This document shows positions 55,895-64,000 of a stretch of DNA of 64,000 nt, piece by piece. A program made the translations under genes and the position numbers. Under the pieces are notes generated by a model that was not told the origin of the DNA, did no database searches, and saw only the letters and a list, made by a program, of their open reading frames with translations. This stretch comes from an uncultured Sphingomonas sp. GTDB taxonomy: Bacteria; Pseudomonadota; Alphaproteobacteria; Sphingomonadales; Sphingomonadaceae. The stretch's first letter is position 1, and each line of letters begins with the position of its first letter. The stretch is from assembly GCF_913776855.1 (NCBI RefSeq), contig NZ_CAJYQD010000014.1, positions 124,001 through 188,000 of the forward strand, given 5' to 3'.

Positions 55895-58072
55895 ATGAAA
55901 TTTACCGAAGCCGCCGGCGCCAATCCGACCGACACCCTGTGCGTGCTGGGCCGCCCGACCGACCGGGTCGAAGGGCCGCTGAAGGTCAGTGGACGCGCGA
56001 CCTATGCCGCCGAGTTCGCGCAGCCGGGGCAGGTCCATGGCGTCGTCGTCGGCACGACCATCGCTACCGGGCGGATCGTGTCGATCGACGCGGCGGAAGC
56101 AATGGCTGCGCCCGGCGTGCTGACGGTGGTGACGCACGAAAATGCCGGGCCGCTGGGTATCGGTGACGATCACAAGGTGCCGATGCTCGCGGGGCCGCAG
56201 GTCGATCAGTTGGGGCAGGCGGCGGCGCTGGTCGTGGCGGACAGCTTCGAGGCCGCGCGGGCCGCTGCCCGGTTGGTGCGGATCGAATATGATCCCGCCG
56301 ACGGCGCGTTCGATCTGGCCGAGGCTGCCGGGCGTGGGGCGGACAAGCCGTTCCGATCGAACGGGCATGGCGATTTCGACCGCGCGTTTGCGGACGCGGC
56401 GGTACAGGTCGATGCGACCTACCGCACACCCGACCATGCCCATGCGATGATGGAACCCTATGCATCGATCGCGGCGTGGGACGGCGACGCGCTGACGTTG
56501 TGGACCGCGAACCAGATGGTCGACTGGGCCGTGCGCGACATGGCGAAAATCCTGAACATGCCGAGGGAAAAGGTGCGGATCGTCGCGCATCATGTCGGTG
56601 GCGGTTTTGGCGGCAAGCTGTGGGTCCGCGCCGATGCGGTGCTGGCCGCCATCGCCGCGCGACAGGTCGGGCGGCCGGTCAAGGTCGTGCTGACGCGACC
56701 GCAGATCTTCAACAATACGACGCACCGGTCGGCGACGATCCAGCGGCTGCGGTTGGGCGCGTCGAGCGACGGCCGGTTGCAGGCGATCGCCCATGAAAGC
56801 TGGTCGGGCGACCTGCCCGGCGGCAGCCCGGAGGGGGCGGGCGCGCAGACCCGGCAGCTCTACGCCGCGCCAAACCGCCAGGTGGTCGAATGGCTGGCCG
56901 AGCTGAATTTGCCCGAATCGAGCGCGATGCGTGCCCCAGGCGAAGCGGTCGGTATGATGGCGATCGAGGCGGCGATGGACGAACTGGCCGATAAGCTGAA
57001 CCTCGATCCGGTCGAGCTGCGGGTGCTGAACGATACGCAGGTCGATCCGGAAAAACCCGAGCGGCACTTTTCGCATCGCGACCTGATCGGATGCCTGCGC
57101 GAAGGGGCCGATCGCTTCGGCTGGAGCGCGCGTAACCCGGTGCCGGGGCAGCGGCGGGACGGGCGCTGGCTGGTGGGTATGGGCATGGCCGCGGCCTATC
57201 GCGGTAATATGGTGCTGAAGTCGGCGGCGCGGGTCGGCGTTGCCGGCGACGGGCGGGTGACGGTGACGACCGACATGACCGACATCGGCACCGGCAGCTA
57301 CACGATCCTGGCGCAGACCGCCGCGGAGATGCTGGGCGTCGAACTGGATCAGGTCGGCGTAAGGTTGGGCGAATCAGGTTTTCCCGTGTCGGCGGGTTCG
57401 GGCGGGCAGTTCGGTGCGAACAGTTCCACCGCCGGGGTCTACGCGGCGTGCGTTGGCCTGCGGGACCGGATCGCCGAGGCAGCCGGATTCGATCCGGCGA
57501 CGGCGCGCTTTGCCGATGGGCGGGTGCGGTCGGGGAACAAGTCGGTCGCGCTGGGCGAAGCGGCGGGCGGCGCGGGGATCGAGGTCGAGGACCGGATCGA
57601 ATTCGGCGATCTGACCAAGAAGTTCGTGCAGGCGACGTTCGGCGCGCATTTCGTCGAGGTCGGTGTCGATGCCGACACGGCGGAAGTTCGCGTGCGCCGG
57701 ATGCTGGGGGTGTTCGCCGCCGGCCGTATCCTGAACCCAAAGGCGGCGCGCAGCCAGATACTGGGCGCGATGACGATGGGCGTCGGCGCGGCGCTGACCG
57801 AGGAACTGGTGGTCGATCCGCGGCTGGGCGGATTCATCAACCACGACCTTGCCGAATATCATGTGCCGACCCATGCCGACATTCCGCACCAGGAGGTAGT
57901 GTTCCTCGACGAGGAAGACCCTTATTCGTCGCCGATGAAGGCGAAGGGGGTCGGCGAACTGGGCATTTGCGGTGTCGGCGCGGCGATCGCAAACGCGGTG
58001 TATAACGCGTGTGGGGTGCGGGTTCGCGAGTATCCGATCACCGTCGACAAGCTGCTGGCAGGACTGGCGTAA
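55895..58072 (+). CDS. Xanthine dehydrogenase family molybdopterin-binding subunit (aldehyde oxidoreductase-like)
   Basis: A 725-residue large subunit of the xanthine oxidase family. It has the molybdopterin segments GGGFGGKLW, ESSAMRAPGEAVG and SAGSGGQFG-type loop, and the catalytic glutamate region KGVGELGICGVGAAIANA. This is the PaoC/YagR-like aldehyde oxidoreductase branch. The usual [2Fe-2S] and FAD subunits are absent from the neighbourhood, so it is an orphan or partners with distant genes. It lies 13 bases after mutL with AGGAAA as ribosome-binding site. Confidence 0.9.
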   Translation: MKFTEAAGANPTDTLCVLGRPTDRVEGPLKVSGRATYAAEFAQPGQVHGVVVGTTIATGRIVSIDAAEAMAAPGVLTVVTHENAGPLGIGDDHKVPMLAGPQVDQLGQAAALVVADSFEAARAAARLVRIEYDPADGAFDLAEAAGRGADKPFRSNGHGDFDRAFADAAVQVDATYRTPDHAHAMMEPYASIAAWDGDALTLWTANQMVDWAVRDMAKILNMPREKVRIVAHHVGGGFGGKLWVRADAVLAAIAARQVGRPVKVVLTRPQIFNNTTHRSATIQRLRLGASSDGRLQAIAHESWSGDLPGGSPEGAGAQTRQLYAAPNRQVVEWLAELNLPESSAMRAPGEAVGMMAIEAAMDELADKLNLDPVELRVLNDTQVDPEKPERHFSHRDLIGCLREGADRFGWSARNPVPGQRRDGRWLVGMGMAAAYRGNMVLKSAARVGVAGDGRVTVTTDMTDIGTGSYTILAQTAAEMLGVELDQVGVRLGESGFPVSAGSGGQFGANSSTAGVYAACVGLRDRIAEAAGFDPATARFADGRVRSGNKSVALGEAAGGAGIEVEDRIEFGDLTKKFVQATFGAHFVEVGVDADTAEVRVRRMLGVFAAGRILNPKAARSQILGAMTMGVGAALTEELVVDPRLGGFINHDLAEYHVPTHADIPHQEVVFLDEEDPYSSPMKAKGVGELGICGVGAAIANAVYNACGVRVREYPITVDKLLAGLA

Positions 58073-58080
58073 CCCCGCAT

Positions 58081-58110
58081 CCGTCATCCCGGCCCATGCC
58101 GGGATGACGG
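58081..58110. terminator. Perfect 13-bp hairpin (REP-like bidirectional terminator)
   Basis: CCGTCATCCCGGC, loop CCAT and GCCGGGATGACGG form an exact 13-bp stem in the 44 bases between the convergent molybdopterin subunit and DAHP synthase genes. The same GTCATCCCGG core occurs in REP-type elements of alphaproteobacteria. Confidence 0.75.
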
Positions 58111-58116
58111 GGTGCG

Positions 58117-59490
58117 TCAGGCCGCGTCCTTGCGGCGCTCCGCCATTTCGTCGTTCAGCATCTCGGCCAGCAGAAATGCCAGTTCGAGGCTCTGCCCGGC
58201 ATTGAGGCGCGGGTCGCAGTGGGTGTGATAGCGGTCGGCCAGCGCCTGTTCGGTGACCGCGATCGCGCCACCGGTGCATTCGGTGACGTTCTGTCCGGTC
58301 ATTTCGGCATGGATGCCGCCGGCATGGCTGCCCTCGGCGCGGTGGACCGCGAAGAAGCCGCGCACTTCGGCGAGGATGCGGTCGAACGGCCGCGTTTTGT
58401 AGCCGGTCGTCGCCTTGACCGTGTTGCCGTGCATCGGGTCGCACGACCACACCACCTTATGCCCCTCGCGCTGGACGGCGCGGACCAGCTTCGGCAGACC
58501 CGCCTCGATCTTGTCGTGGCCGTAGCGGGTGATGAGTGTCATGCGTCCGGCAACCCGGTTCGGGTTGAGCGTGTCGAGCATCCGCAGCAGCGCGTCCGGT
58601 TCCAGCGTCGGGCCGCATTTGATGCCGATCGGATTGCCGATGCCGCGCAGGAATTCGACATGCGCCGATCCGTCGAAGCGGGTGCGGTCGCCGATCCACA
58701 GGAAATGGGCCGAGGTATCGTACCAGTCGCCCGTCAGCGAGTCCTGCCGCGTGAGCGCCTGTTCGTAGGGGAGCAGCAGCGCTTCGTGGCTGGTATAGAA
58801 GCTGGTCGCCTTCAGCTGCGGCACGCTGTCGGCGTCGATGCCGCAGGCCGCCATGAAGTCGAGCGCTTCCCCGATGCGGTCGGCGACGTCGGCGTACTTC
58901 TTTGCCCATGGCGACCGACCCATGAAGTCGTGGGTCCAGCGATGGACCTGATGCAGGTTCGCATAGCCACCAGTCGCGAAGGCGCGCAGCAGGTTGAGCG
59001 TCGCTGCCGCCTGCGAATAGGCGCGGATCATCCGCTGCGGGTCGGGCACGCGGCCTTCGGCCGTGAAGGCGATGTCGTTGATGTTGTCGCCGCGATAGCT
59101 GGGCAGTTCGACGCCATCGACGACTTCGGTGTCGGCCGAGCGCGGCTTGGCGAACTGGCCCGCCATGCGGCCGACCTTTACCGTCGGCAGCTTCGACGCA
59201 AAGGTCAGCACCACCGCCATCTGCAGGATGACGCGGAAGGTGTCGCGGATATAGTTGGGATGGAATTCCGCAAAGCTCTCGGCGCAATCGCCGCCCTGCA
59301 GCAGGAATGCCTTCCCCTCCGCCACCTGCGACAGTTCGGCGGTCAGGTTGCGGGCTTCGCCGGCAAAGACGAGCGGCGGATAGCTGGCGAGCTGTGCGGT
59401 CGTCGCATCGAGCGCCTGTGCGTCGGGATAAGCCGGGAGCTGGCGTGCTTCGGCTTTTTTCCAGCTGTCGGGGGCCCAGATTGCGGCCAT
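58117..59490 (-). CDS. 3-deoxy-7-phosphoheptulonate (DAHP) synthase, class II
   Basis: A 457-residue class II (plant/mycobacterial type) DAHP synthase. It has [11 protein letters not shown], the PEP-site [11 protein letters not shown], and the C-terminal [17 protein letters not shown] metal-binding region. It condenses phosphoenolpyruvate and erythrose-4-phosphate as first step of the shikimate pathway. ATG 59490 ([10 protein letters not shown]) is used; ATG 59502 is possible. It is monocistronic. Confidence 0.95.
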   Translation of the reverse strand: MAAIWAPDSWKKAEARQLPAYPDAQALDATTAQLASYPPLVFAGEARNLTAELSQVAEGKAFLLQGGDCAESFAEFHPNYIRDTFRVILQMAVVLTFASKLPTVKVGRMAGQFAKPRSADTEVVDGVELPSYRGDNINDIAFTAEGRVPDPQRMIRAYSQAAATLNLLRAFATGGYANLHQVHRWTHDFMGRSPWAKKYADVADRIGEALDFMAACGIDADSVPQLKATSFYTSHEALLLPYEQALTRQDSLTGDWYDTSAHFLWIGDRTRFDGSAHVEFLRGIGNPIGIKCGPTLEPDALLRMLDTLNPNRVAGRMTLITRYGHDKIEAGLPKLVRAVQREGHKVVWSCDPMHGNTVKATTGYKTRPFDRILAEVRGFFAVHRAEGSHAGGIHAEMTGQNVTECTGGAIAVTEQALADRYHTHCDPRLNAGQSLELAFLLAEMLNDEMAERRKDAA

Positions 59491-59588
59491 GTCAGATTCC
59501 ATCCAAGTCGGTTCGGGCAATTCCCATGCGCGAAACGGACCGTTCGCGCAATGAAGGAAAGGTTCATCGCTCCGATCGACTACTTCGA

Positions 59589-60029
59589 TCAGCCATAGCG
59601 ATGCTGGAACTCGTCATTGTCCATGACGAGATAGCGGATGAAATCGATCAGCGACCAGATGCTGGTAACGAAGATGCCGATCAGGGTGCAGGTCAGCGCC
59701 AGCATGGCAATGCCCGAACCGACCTTGCCCAGATAGAAGCGGTGGACACCGAAGATGCCGAGGAAGAAGGCAAGCAGCGCGGCCGCTACCTTGTCCTTGC
59801 GCGGGCGGCGGCGCGCCGGGTCGGCCGACGGGCGCGGCGCGACGGTACCCGGTACGTGATAGATGCGCAGCGCGCGGCCGTTCGACACCTCGAAATCGAC
59901 CTGCGCGCCGACTGCCGGTCCGACGCGATCGGACCAGTCATCGGGTTCGAACCAGTAACGCTGCCCATCGTCGCCGGCGATCCGCCCTTCGCGTCCGTTC
60001 CGATCAACGCCCAGCACCTGTCCCCGCAT
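59589..60029 (-). CDS. TM2 domain-containing protein
   Basis: A 146-residue protein. The N-terminal soluble part (about 1-65) has a small beta-rich fold ([19 protein letters not shown]), and the C-terminal TM2 domain has [20 protein letters not shown] and a second helix followed by [13 protein letters not shown]. The FGVHRFYLG motif is diagnostic. The role of TM2 proteins in bacteria is unclear. Confidence 0.9.
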   Translation of the reverse strand: MRGQVLGVDRNGREGRIAGDDGQRYWFEPDDWSDRVGPAVGAQVDFEVSNGRALRIYHVPGTVAPRPSADPARRRPRKDKVAAALLAFFLGIFGVHRFYLGKVGSGIAMLALTCTLIGIFVTSIWSLIDFIRYLVMDNDEFQHRYG

Positions 60030-60190
60030 ATCGACCCCCGATGATTCGCGGGCAGGATATGAAGGCGAAGCGGGGGCGGGAGCAAGGGGTTAGCTGTGCA
60101 GGCCCCCTTTGGCACGGACTGGTGGAGGCATGGCAAATGTGCCCGGCCGACATCGAACGCTCCCCTACCTTGCCAAGGGAGAGAAGAAGG

Positions 60191-61630
60191 TTATCCGAGT
60201 GTCGGGCGCCAGTCCCAGCCCAGCGGGTCGCCGTCCATCACCTCGACCCCCGCCGCGGTCAATTCATCCCGGATCGCGTCGCTGGCGGCAAAATCCTTCG
60301 CGGCGCGTGCTTGCTTGCGATCCGCCAGCCGTGCCTCGATCGTCGCCATGTCGATCGTGGCGGAGGCGGGGCGAACGCGCAGGTCGGCGCGGTCGATCGT
60401 GGCGAGGCCGAGGCCCAGCACCGCATCGAAATCGGCCAGCGCCGCCAGGCGGTCGGCGGGCGTCAGTTTCTTGTCCGCCAACAGGTCATCCAGCACCGGC
60501 AGGGCGCGCGGCGTGTTCAGATCGTCCGACACCGCCGCGTCGAGCCGTTCGCGATAGGCGGCAGCCTTGGCCGCATCGCCTTCGCCGGTCGCGCGGGCGC
60601 GCAATCCGGCGACGGTCATCACCAGCCGCTTCAGCCGGGTCAGTGCCGCCAGCAGATTGTCCGCCGAAAACTCCAGTTCTGATCGATACTGCGCCGACAG
60701 GCACATCAGGCGATAGGCGAGGGGATGCACGCCGCCGTCGATCAGCGTTTGGAGCGTGGTGAACTCCCCCTTCGACTTCGACATCTTGCCCGACCGTTCG
60801 ACCAGGAAGTTGTTGTGCATCCAGAAAGCCGCTCCGCTGTCCGCACAACCGCAATAGGCCTGGTTCTGGGCAATTTCGTTCGGGTGGTGGATTTCGCGGT
60901 GGTCGATCCCGCCGGTATGAATGTCGAACGGGGCGCCCAGATATTTGATACTCATCACTGAGCATTCGAGATGCCAGCCCGGCGCACCCTTGCCCCACGG
61001 TGAATCCCATTCCATCTGCCGGCTCTCGCCCGCCGACGTCCTGCGCCAGATCGCGAAGTCCTGCGGGTGGCGCTTGCCCGCCACGGGATCGATGCGGCCT
61101 TCGCCGGCATCGTCCTGCCCGCCGGCCAGCGCACCGTAATGCGGCACGGTCGAGCTGTCGAAATACAGGCCGCTGTCGATTTCGTAGCAATGTTCGGGCG
61201 CGATCCGTTCGGCAAAGGCGATCATCTCCGCGATATGATCGGTCGCGACCGACCAGCGCGTGGGATCGTCGATGTGCAGGTCGCGCAGATTGCCCTTGAA
61301 CGCTGCGGTGTAATGCGCCGCGATGTCCCAGATCGATTGCGCGCGTGTCCGGGCCGCTGCCTCCATCTTGTCGTCGCCGGCATCTGCGTCGGAGGTCAGG
61401 TGCCCGACATCGGTGATGTTGATGACATGGGTGAGCGGATAGCCCTTCCATCGCAACACGCGGCTCAGCGTATCGGTGAACACATAGGCGCGCAGGTTAC
61501 CGATATGGGCATAGTTATAGACCGTCGGCCCGCAGGAATAGACGCGGACGCCCTTGGCGGGGTCGAGCGGTTCGAAACGCTGAAGGCTGCGCGTCAGCGA
61601 ATTATGGAGCGTGAGCGGGGCACCGTACAT
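60191..61630 (-). CDS. cysS: Cysteinyl-tRNA synthetase
   Basis: A 479-residue class I synthetase. The zinc cysteine and HIGH-type motif lie in YSCGPTVYNYAHIGNLR; the KMSKS loop is SGKMSKSKG; zinc ligands are also in GWHLECSVM and HHPNE. It charges tRNA-Cys. ATG 61630 (MYGAPLTLHNS) fits the family start; an open frame extends upstream without homology. Confidence 0.97.
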   Translation of the reverse strand: MYGAPLTLHNSLTRSLQRFEPLDPAKGVRVYSCGPTVYNYAHIGNLRAYVFTDTLSRVLRWKGYPLTHVINITDVGHLTSDADAGDDKMEAAARTRAQSIWDIAAHYTAAFKGNLRDLHIDDPTRWSVATDHIAEMIAFAERIAPEHCYEIDSGLYFDSSTVPHYGALAGGQDDAGEGRIDPVAGKRHPQDFAIWRRTSAGESRQMEWDSPWGKGAPGWHLECSVMSIKYLGAPFDIHTGGIDHREIHHPNEIAQNQAYCGCADSGAAFWMHNNFLVERSGKMSKSKGEFTTLQTLIDGGVHPLAYRLMCLSAQYRSELEFSADNLLAALTRLKRLVMTVAGLRARATGEGDAAKAAAYRERLDAAVSDDLNTPRALPVLDDLLADKKLTPADRLAALADFDAVLGLGLATIDRADLRVRPASATIDMATIEARLADRKQARAAKDFAASDAIRDELTAAGVEVMDGDPLGWDWRPTLG

Positions 61631-61814
61631 GGTTGCGCGTGTAGCGCGATGCGGTCCGTCTGCAAATCCGGGGCACTCGTCCGGAAAAGCATTGATGGAC
61701 ATGGAACAGCAGGCGGACCCGTAGGTTGGGGTCGCATCGAACAAAAAACATCGTTCGATCAATAGCTTATCATGGATCAATCAGTCGGACCGCTGGTCCG
61801 GCAGACGGGAGAGC

Positions 61815-62393
61815 ATGGCCATGGCCCAAGCCGAACTGCCCGGCGATATCGAGCGGGACGACGGACCCGCCTTTGCGTCAAAAGATCGACAGGAACGCGG
61901 CCACGCGGCGCCGGAGGGCGAACCATCGGTATCGGGCGTCGCGGTTACAATCAATCGTCCGGCGTCCGAACTCTATGCCTATTGGCGCGATTTCGGGAAC
62001 CTCGCCAGCTTCATGCTGAACGTCGAAGCGATCGAGGTGCTGGACCGCGAACGCTCGCGCTGGCGGGTTGCCGGTCCCAATGGCAGCTATGAATGGGACG
62101 CCGTCGTGACCGAGGATGTGCCGGACCGGCGCGTCGGCTGGCGCGCCGAACAGGCCGACGTGCCGAACAGCGGCTGGGTGTCCTTCACCGATGCCGGCCC
62201 CCTGAGGGGAACGGTGGTGACCGCGATGATCGCCTATTCCCCGCCCGCCGGCATCGTCGGCAAACTGGTGGCAAAGGTGACGCAGCAGGAACCGGCGATC
62301 CAGGCACGGCGCGACCTGCGCCGTTTCAAGCAGCTGATGGAAACCGGCGAGATCGCGACGACGACACCACCCAACCGCGAACCCAAGTCTTAA
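61815..62393 (+). CDS. SRPBCC (START-like) family protein
   Basis: A 192-residue protein. After a charged N-terminal extension (about 1-40) it has a START/Bet v1-like lipid-binding fold of the cyclase/dehydrase type (VTINRPASELYAYWRDFGNL, GWVSFTDAG, GRLVAKV-like GKLVAKVTQ). It probably binds a hydrophobic ligand. ATG 61815 lies 15 bases before the alcohol dehydrogenase operon partner's reading-frame context ends; its gene precedes the dehydrogenase by 15 bases. Confidence 0.88.
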   Translation: MAMAQAELPGDIERDDGPAFASKDRQERGHAAPEGEPSVSGVAVTINRPASELYAYWRDFGNLASFMLNVEAIEVLDRERSRWRVAGPNGSYEWDAVVTEDVPDRRVGWRAEQADVPNSGWVSFTDAGPLRGTVVTAMIAYSPPAGIVGKLVAKVTQQEPAIQARRDLRRFKQLMETGEIATTTPPNREPKS

Positions 62394-62408
62394 AGCAAGG
62401 AGCCGGCG

Positions 62409-63599
62409 ATGCGCGCACTTACCTGGCACGGCAAGCACGACGTCCGCGTCGATACCGTTCCCGATCCCGAGATCATCAATCCGCGCGATGCGATCATCAA
62501 GATCACGTCGACCGCGATCTGCGGGTCGGACCTGCATCTGTATGACGGCTATATCCCCACCATGAAGGCGGGCGACATCCTCGGTCATGAGTTCATGGGC
62601 GAGGTGGTCGAGACCGGTCCGAAGTCGACGTTGAAGAAGGGGCAGCGGGTCGTCGTGCCCTTCGTCATCGCCTGTGGCAGCTGCTACCATTGCTCGAAGC
62701 AGCAATATTCGGGCTGCGACAATGGCAATCCCGCCGACAATCAGGACATCGCCCAGGAATTATGGGGACAGGTCGGATCGGCGCTGTTCGGCTATAGCCA
62801 CATGACCGGCGGCTATCCGGGCGGACAGGCGGAATATGTCCGCGTGCCGTTCAGCGACGTCGGCCCGATCGTGATCCCCGATGGCGTCGAGGATGAGAAG
62901 GTGCTGTTCCTGTCCGACATCCTGCCGACCGGGTGGATGGCGGCGGAGAATGCCGATATCGAGGACGGCGATATCGTCGCGGTGTGGGGCTGCGGCCCGG
63001 TCGGGCTGTTCGCGATCCAGTCGGCACTGCTGATGGGTGCGCACCGGGTGATTGCGATCGATCACTTCCCGCACCGACTGGCGCTGGCCAAGGGGTTGGG
63101 AGCCGAGGTCCTCAATTTCGAGGAAACCGATATTTACGACGCGCTGATGACGATGACCGGGGGGATCGGCCCCGATGCGGTGATCGATAGCGTCGGCCTC
63201 GAAAGTCATGGCATGTTCGTCGACAACATCGTCGATCAGATCAAGGCATCGACCTTCCTCGGCACCGACCGTCCGCACGCGCTCAGGCAGGCGATCGTTG
63301 CGTGTCGCAAGGGCGGGCGCGTATCCGTCCCCGGCGTGTATGGCGGGCTGATCGATAAATTTCCGTTCGGATCGATCATGGAAAAGGGGCTGACGCTCAA
63401 GACCGGGCAGACCCATGTCCAGCGCTATCTGCCCGGATTGCTCAGCGCGATCATGGAGGACAAGATCGATACGACCTTCCTGATTTCCGACCGGATGGCG
63501 CTGGAGAATGCGCCGGAGGGGTATCGGAAATTCCATGACGAACAGAACAGCTGCACCAAGGTCGTGCTGAAACCCGACTGGGAGCGTAGCGTTTCCTGA
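62409..63599 (+). CDS. Zinc-dependent alcohol dehydrogenase (MDR family)
   Basis: A 396-residue medium-chain dehydrogenase, close to glutathione-independent formaldehyde dehydrogenase-type enzymes. Catalytic zinc is held by ICGSDLHLY and GHEFMGEV; the structural zinc loop is [15 protein letters not shown]; the NAD loop is WGCGPVGLF. The substrate is an alcohol or aldehyde, not defined. It follows the SRPBCC gene by 15 bases with AAGGAG as ribosome site. Confidence 0.9.
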   Translation: MRALTWHGKHDVRVDTVPDPEIINPRDAIIKITSTAICGSDLHLYDGYIPTMKAGDILGHEFMGEVVETGPKSTLKKGQRVVVPFVIACGSCYHCSKQQYSGCDNGNPADNQDIAQELWGQVGSALFGYSHMTGGYPGGQAEYVRVPFSDVGPIVIPDGVEDEKVLFLSDILPTGWMAAENADIEDGDIVAVWGCGPVGLFAIQSALLMGAHRVIAIDHFPHRLALAKGLGAEVLNFEETDIYDALMTMTGGIGPDAVIDSVGLESHGMFVDNIVDQIKASTFLGTDRPHALRQAIVACRKGGRVSVPGVYGGLIDKFPFGSIMEKGLTLKTGQTHVQRYLPGLLSAIMEDKIDTTFLISDRMALENAPEGYRKFHDEQNSCTKVVLKPDWERSVS

Positions 63600-63756
63600 G
63601 GTTGTAAAGTCCTGACAATCCGACAACGCCTGGACCGGTTCGCGATGACGCCGCGACACCGTTCCGGGCGTTCGGCGCGTTTACGCCAGTCGGTCTGTCA
63701 TGTTCACTACCTGCATCGGTGGCGAACGGTTCGCCGCCTGTGAAAGGGTGTGAAGC

Positions 63757-63912
63757 ATGACCAATGAGCCGCCACGCAGCCGCGCCGTTTTCTCGACCGA
63801 AGATTTCGGCCTGCTGAAGGAAGCCGTCGGCGCCTATGTCCGGCAGATTGCGGAAGAACCGCGCTCGTCGAAATTCTCCAACCTCTACCATCGTCTCGGT
63901 CGCCTCGGCTGA
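63757..63912 (+). CDS. Conserved-looking small protein (51 residues)
   Basis: An ORF from ATG 63757 to TGA 63912 encodes 51 residues, with TEDFGLLKEAVGAYVRQIAE as a helix and a C-terminal KFSNLYHRLGRLG basic/aromatic tail. Third-position G/C bias is strong and GAAAGGGTG lies about ten bases upstream. It has no recognisable domain. Similar short proteins with a KFxNLYHRLGRL-like ending occur in sphingomonads as I recall, but I cannot check. Confidence 0.55.
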   Translation: MTNEPPRSRAVFSTEDFGLLKEAVGAYVRQIAEEPRSSKFSNLYHRLGRLG

Positions 63913-63959
63913 CAACCGCGCGAAGCCCTCGCGCGCCCTCGACCATCATCGACCATCTC

Positions 63960-63985
63960 TCGCCGGCGTGATCGTCGCGCCGGCG
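63960..63985 (+). other. GC-rich hairpin after the small ORF
   Basis: GCCGGCG and CGCCGGC form a stem around TGATCGTCG near the end of the window. It may terminate the small ORF transcript. The last bases show no further gene. Confidence 0.35.
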
Positions 63986-64000
63986 GCCGTCCCCTGCCGT

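Noticed and set aside
61703..61727. GGAAC followed by GGTT, resembling an EcfG (general stress) promoter before the SRPBCC/dehydrogenase pair
   Set aside because: The -10 box should read CGTT; GGTT is a mismatch and the distance to the start codon (about 88 bases) is long, so support is too weak.

Overview
The window is a high-GC chromosomal segment from an alphaproteobacterium, most likely Sphingomonas or a close relative (Sphingomonadales). The evidence is the exosortase A (XrtA/PEP-CTERM) exopolysaccharide locus, DUF1465/RcdA, YdcH-type small proteins, a DksA with a degenerate zinc site, the mreBCD-mrdA-rodA cluster, and dense intergenic palindromes of the kind common in sphingomonads. Coding density is very high and many gene pairs overlap by four bases (ATGA/GTGA). 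I see no prophage, insertion sequence or CRISPR array.

Layout. 1-7910: the distal part of an XrtA-linked exopolysaccharide locus (end of an unidentified upstream gene, ATPase, deacetylase, FemAB-like protein, glycosyltransferase, XrtA-EpsI fusion, asparagine-synthase-like amidotransferase). 8091-16102: secreted esterase, DUF3857/transglutaminase/TPR protein, a deoxyhypusine-synthase-like enzyme with ornithine decarboxylase (probable polyamine/homospermidine route), threonine dehydratase and two small proteins. 16269-19439: alpha/beta hydrolase divergent from two tandem cysteine desulfurases and a [2Fe-2S] ferredoxin. 19364-28267: frameshifted DUF2809 gene, HerA-like ATPase, M17 aminopeptidase, rimO, K+ channel, LysM/M23 lipoprotein, serS, host-attachment protein. 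28342-31155: a probable PEP-CTERM substrate, dksA, two YdcH proteins and RcdA. 31165-36371: a metal-related run read leftward: two Tat-exported ferritin-like lipoproteins, mntH, a yybP-ykoY manganese riboswitch, mntP, nitronate monooxygenase. 36503-40836: LacI regulator, a PDZ/response regulator/histidine kinase operon, two small proteins. 40852-47791: a three-domain GH18/deacetylase/GT2 membrane protein divergent from a trypsin-like autotransporter. 48067-48232: two identical tRNA-Lys genes. 48345-53974: rodA, mrdA, mreD, mreC, mreB. 54115-63912: mutL, an orphan molybdopterin-binding oxidoreductase subunit, class II DAHP synthase, TM2 protein, cysS, SRPBCC protein plus zinc alcohol dehydrogenase, and a 51-residue ORF.

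How the parts connect. The XrtA locus makes or assembles exopolysaccharide and sorts PEP-CTERM proteins; a likely substrate lies about 21 kb downstream at 28342-29247. The 36371-32151 block pairs Mn/Fe import (MntH), Mn export (MntP under a Mn riboswitch) and envelope ferritin-like proteins, one of which has lost most metal-ligand glutamates. I did not find an obviously new defence or mobile system. The most noteworthy items are the ferritin-like/MntH/riboswitch/MntP block, the PEP-CTERM candidate with its Ser/Thr repeats, the three-domain polysaccharide protein, and a perfect 12-bp inverted repeat between the divergent ydcH genes.
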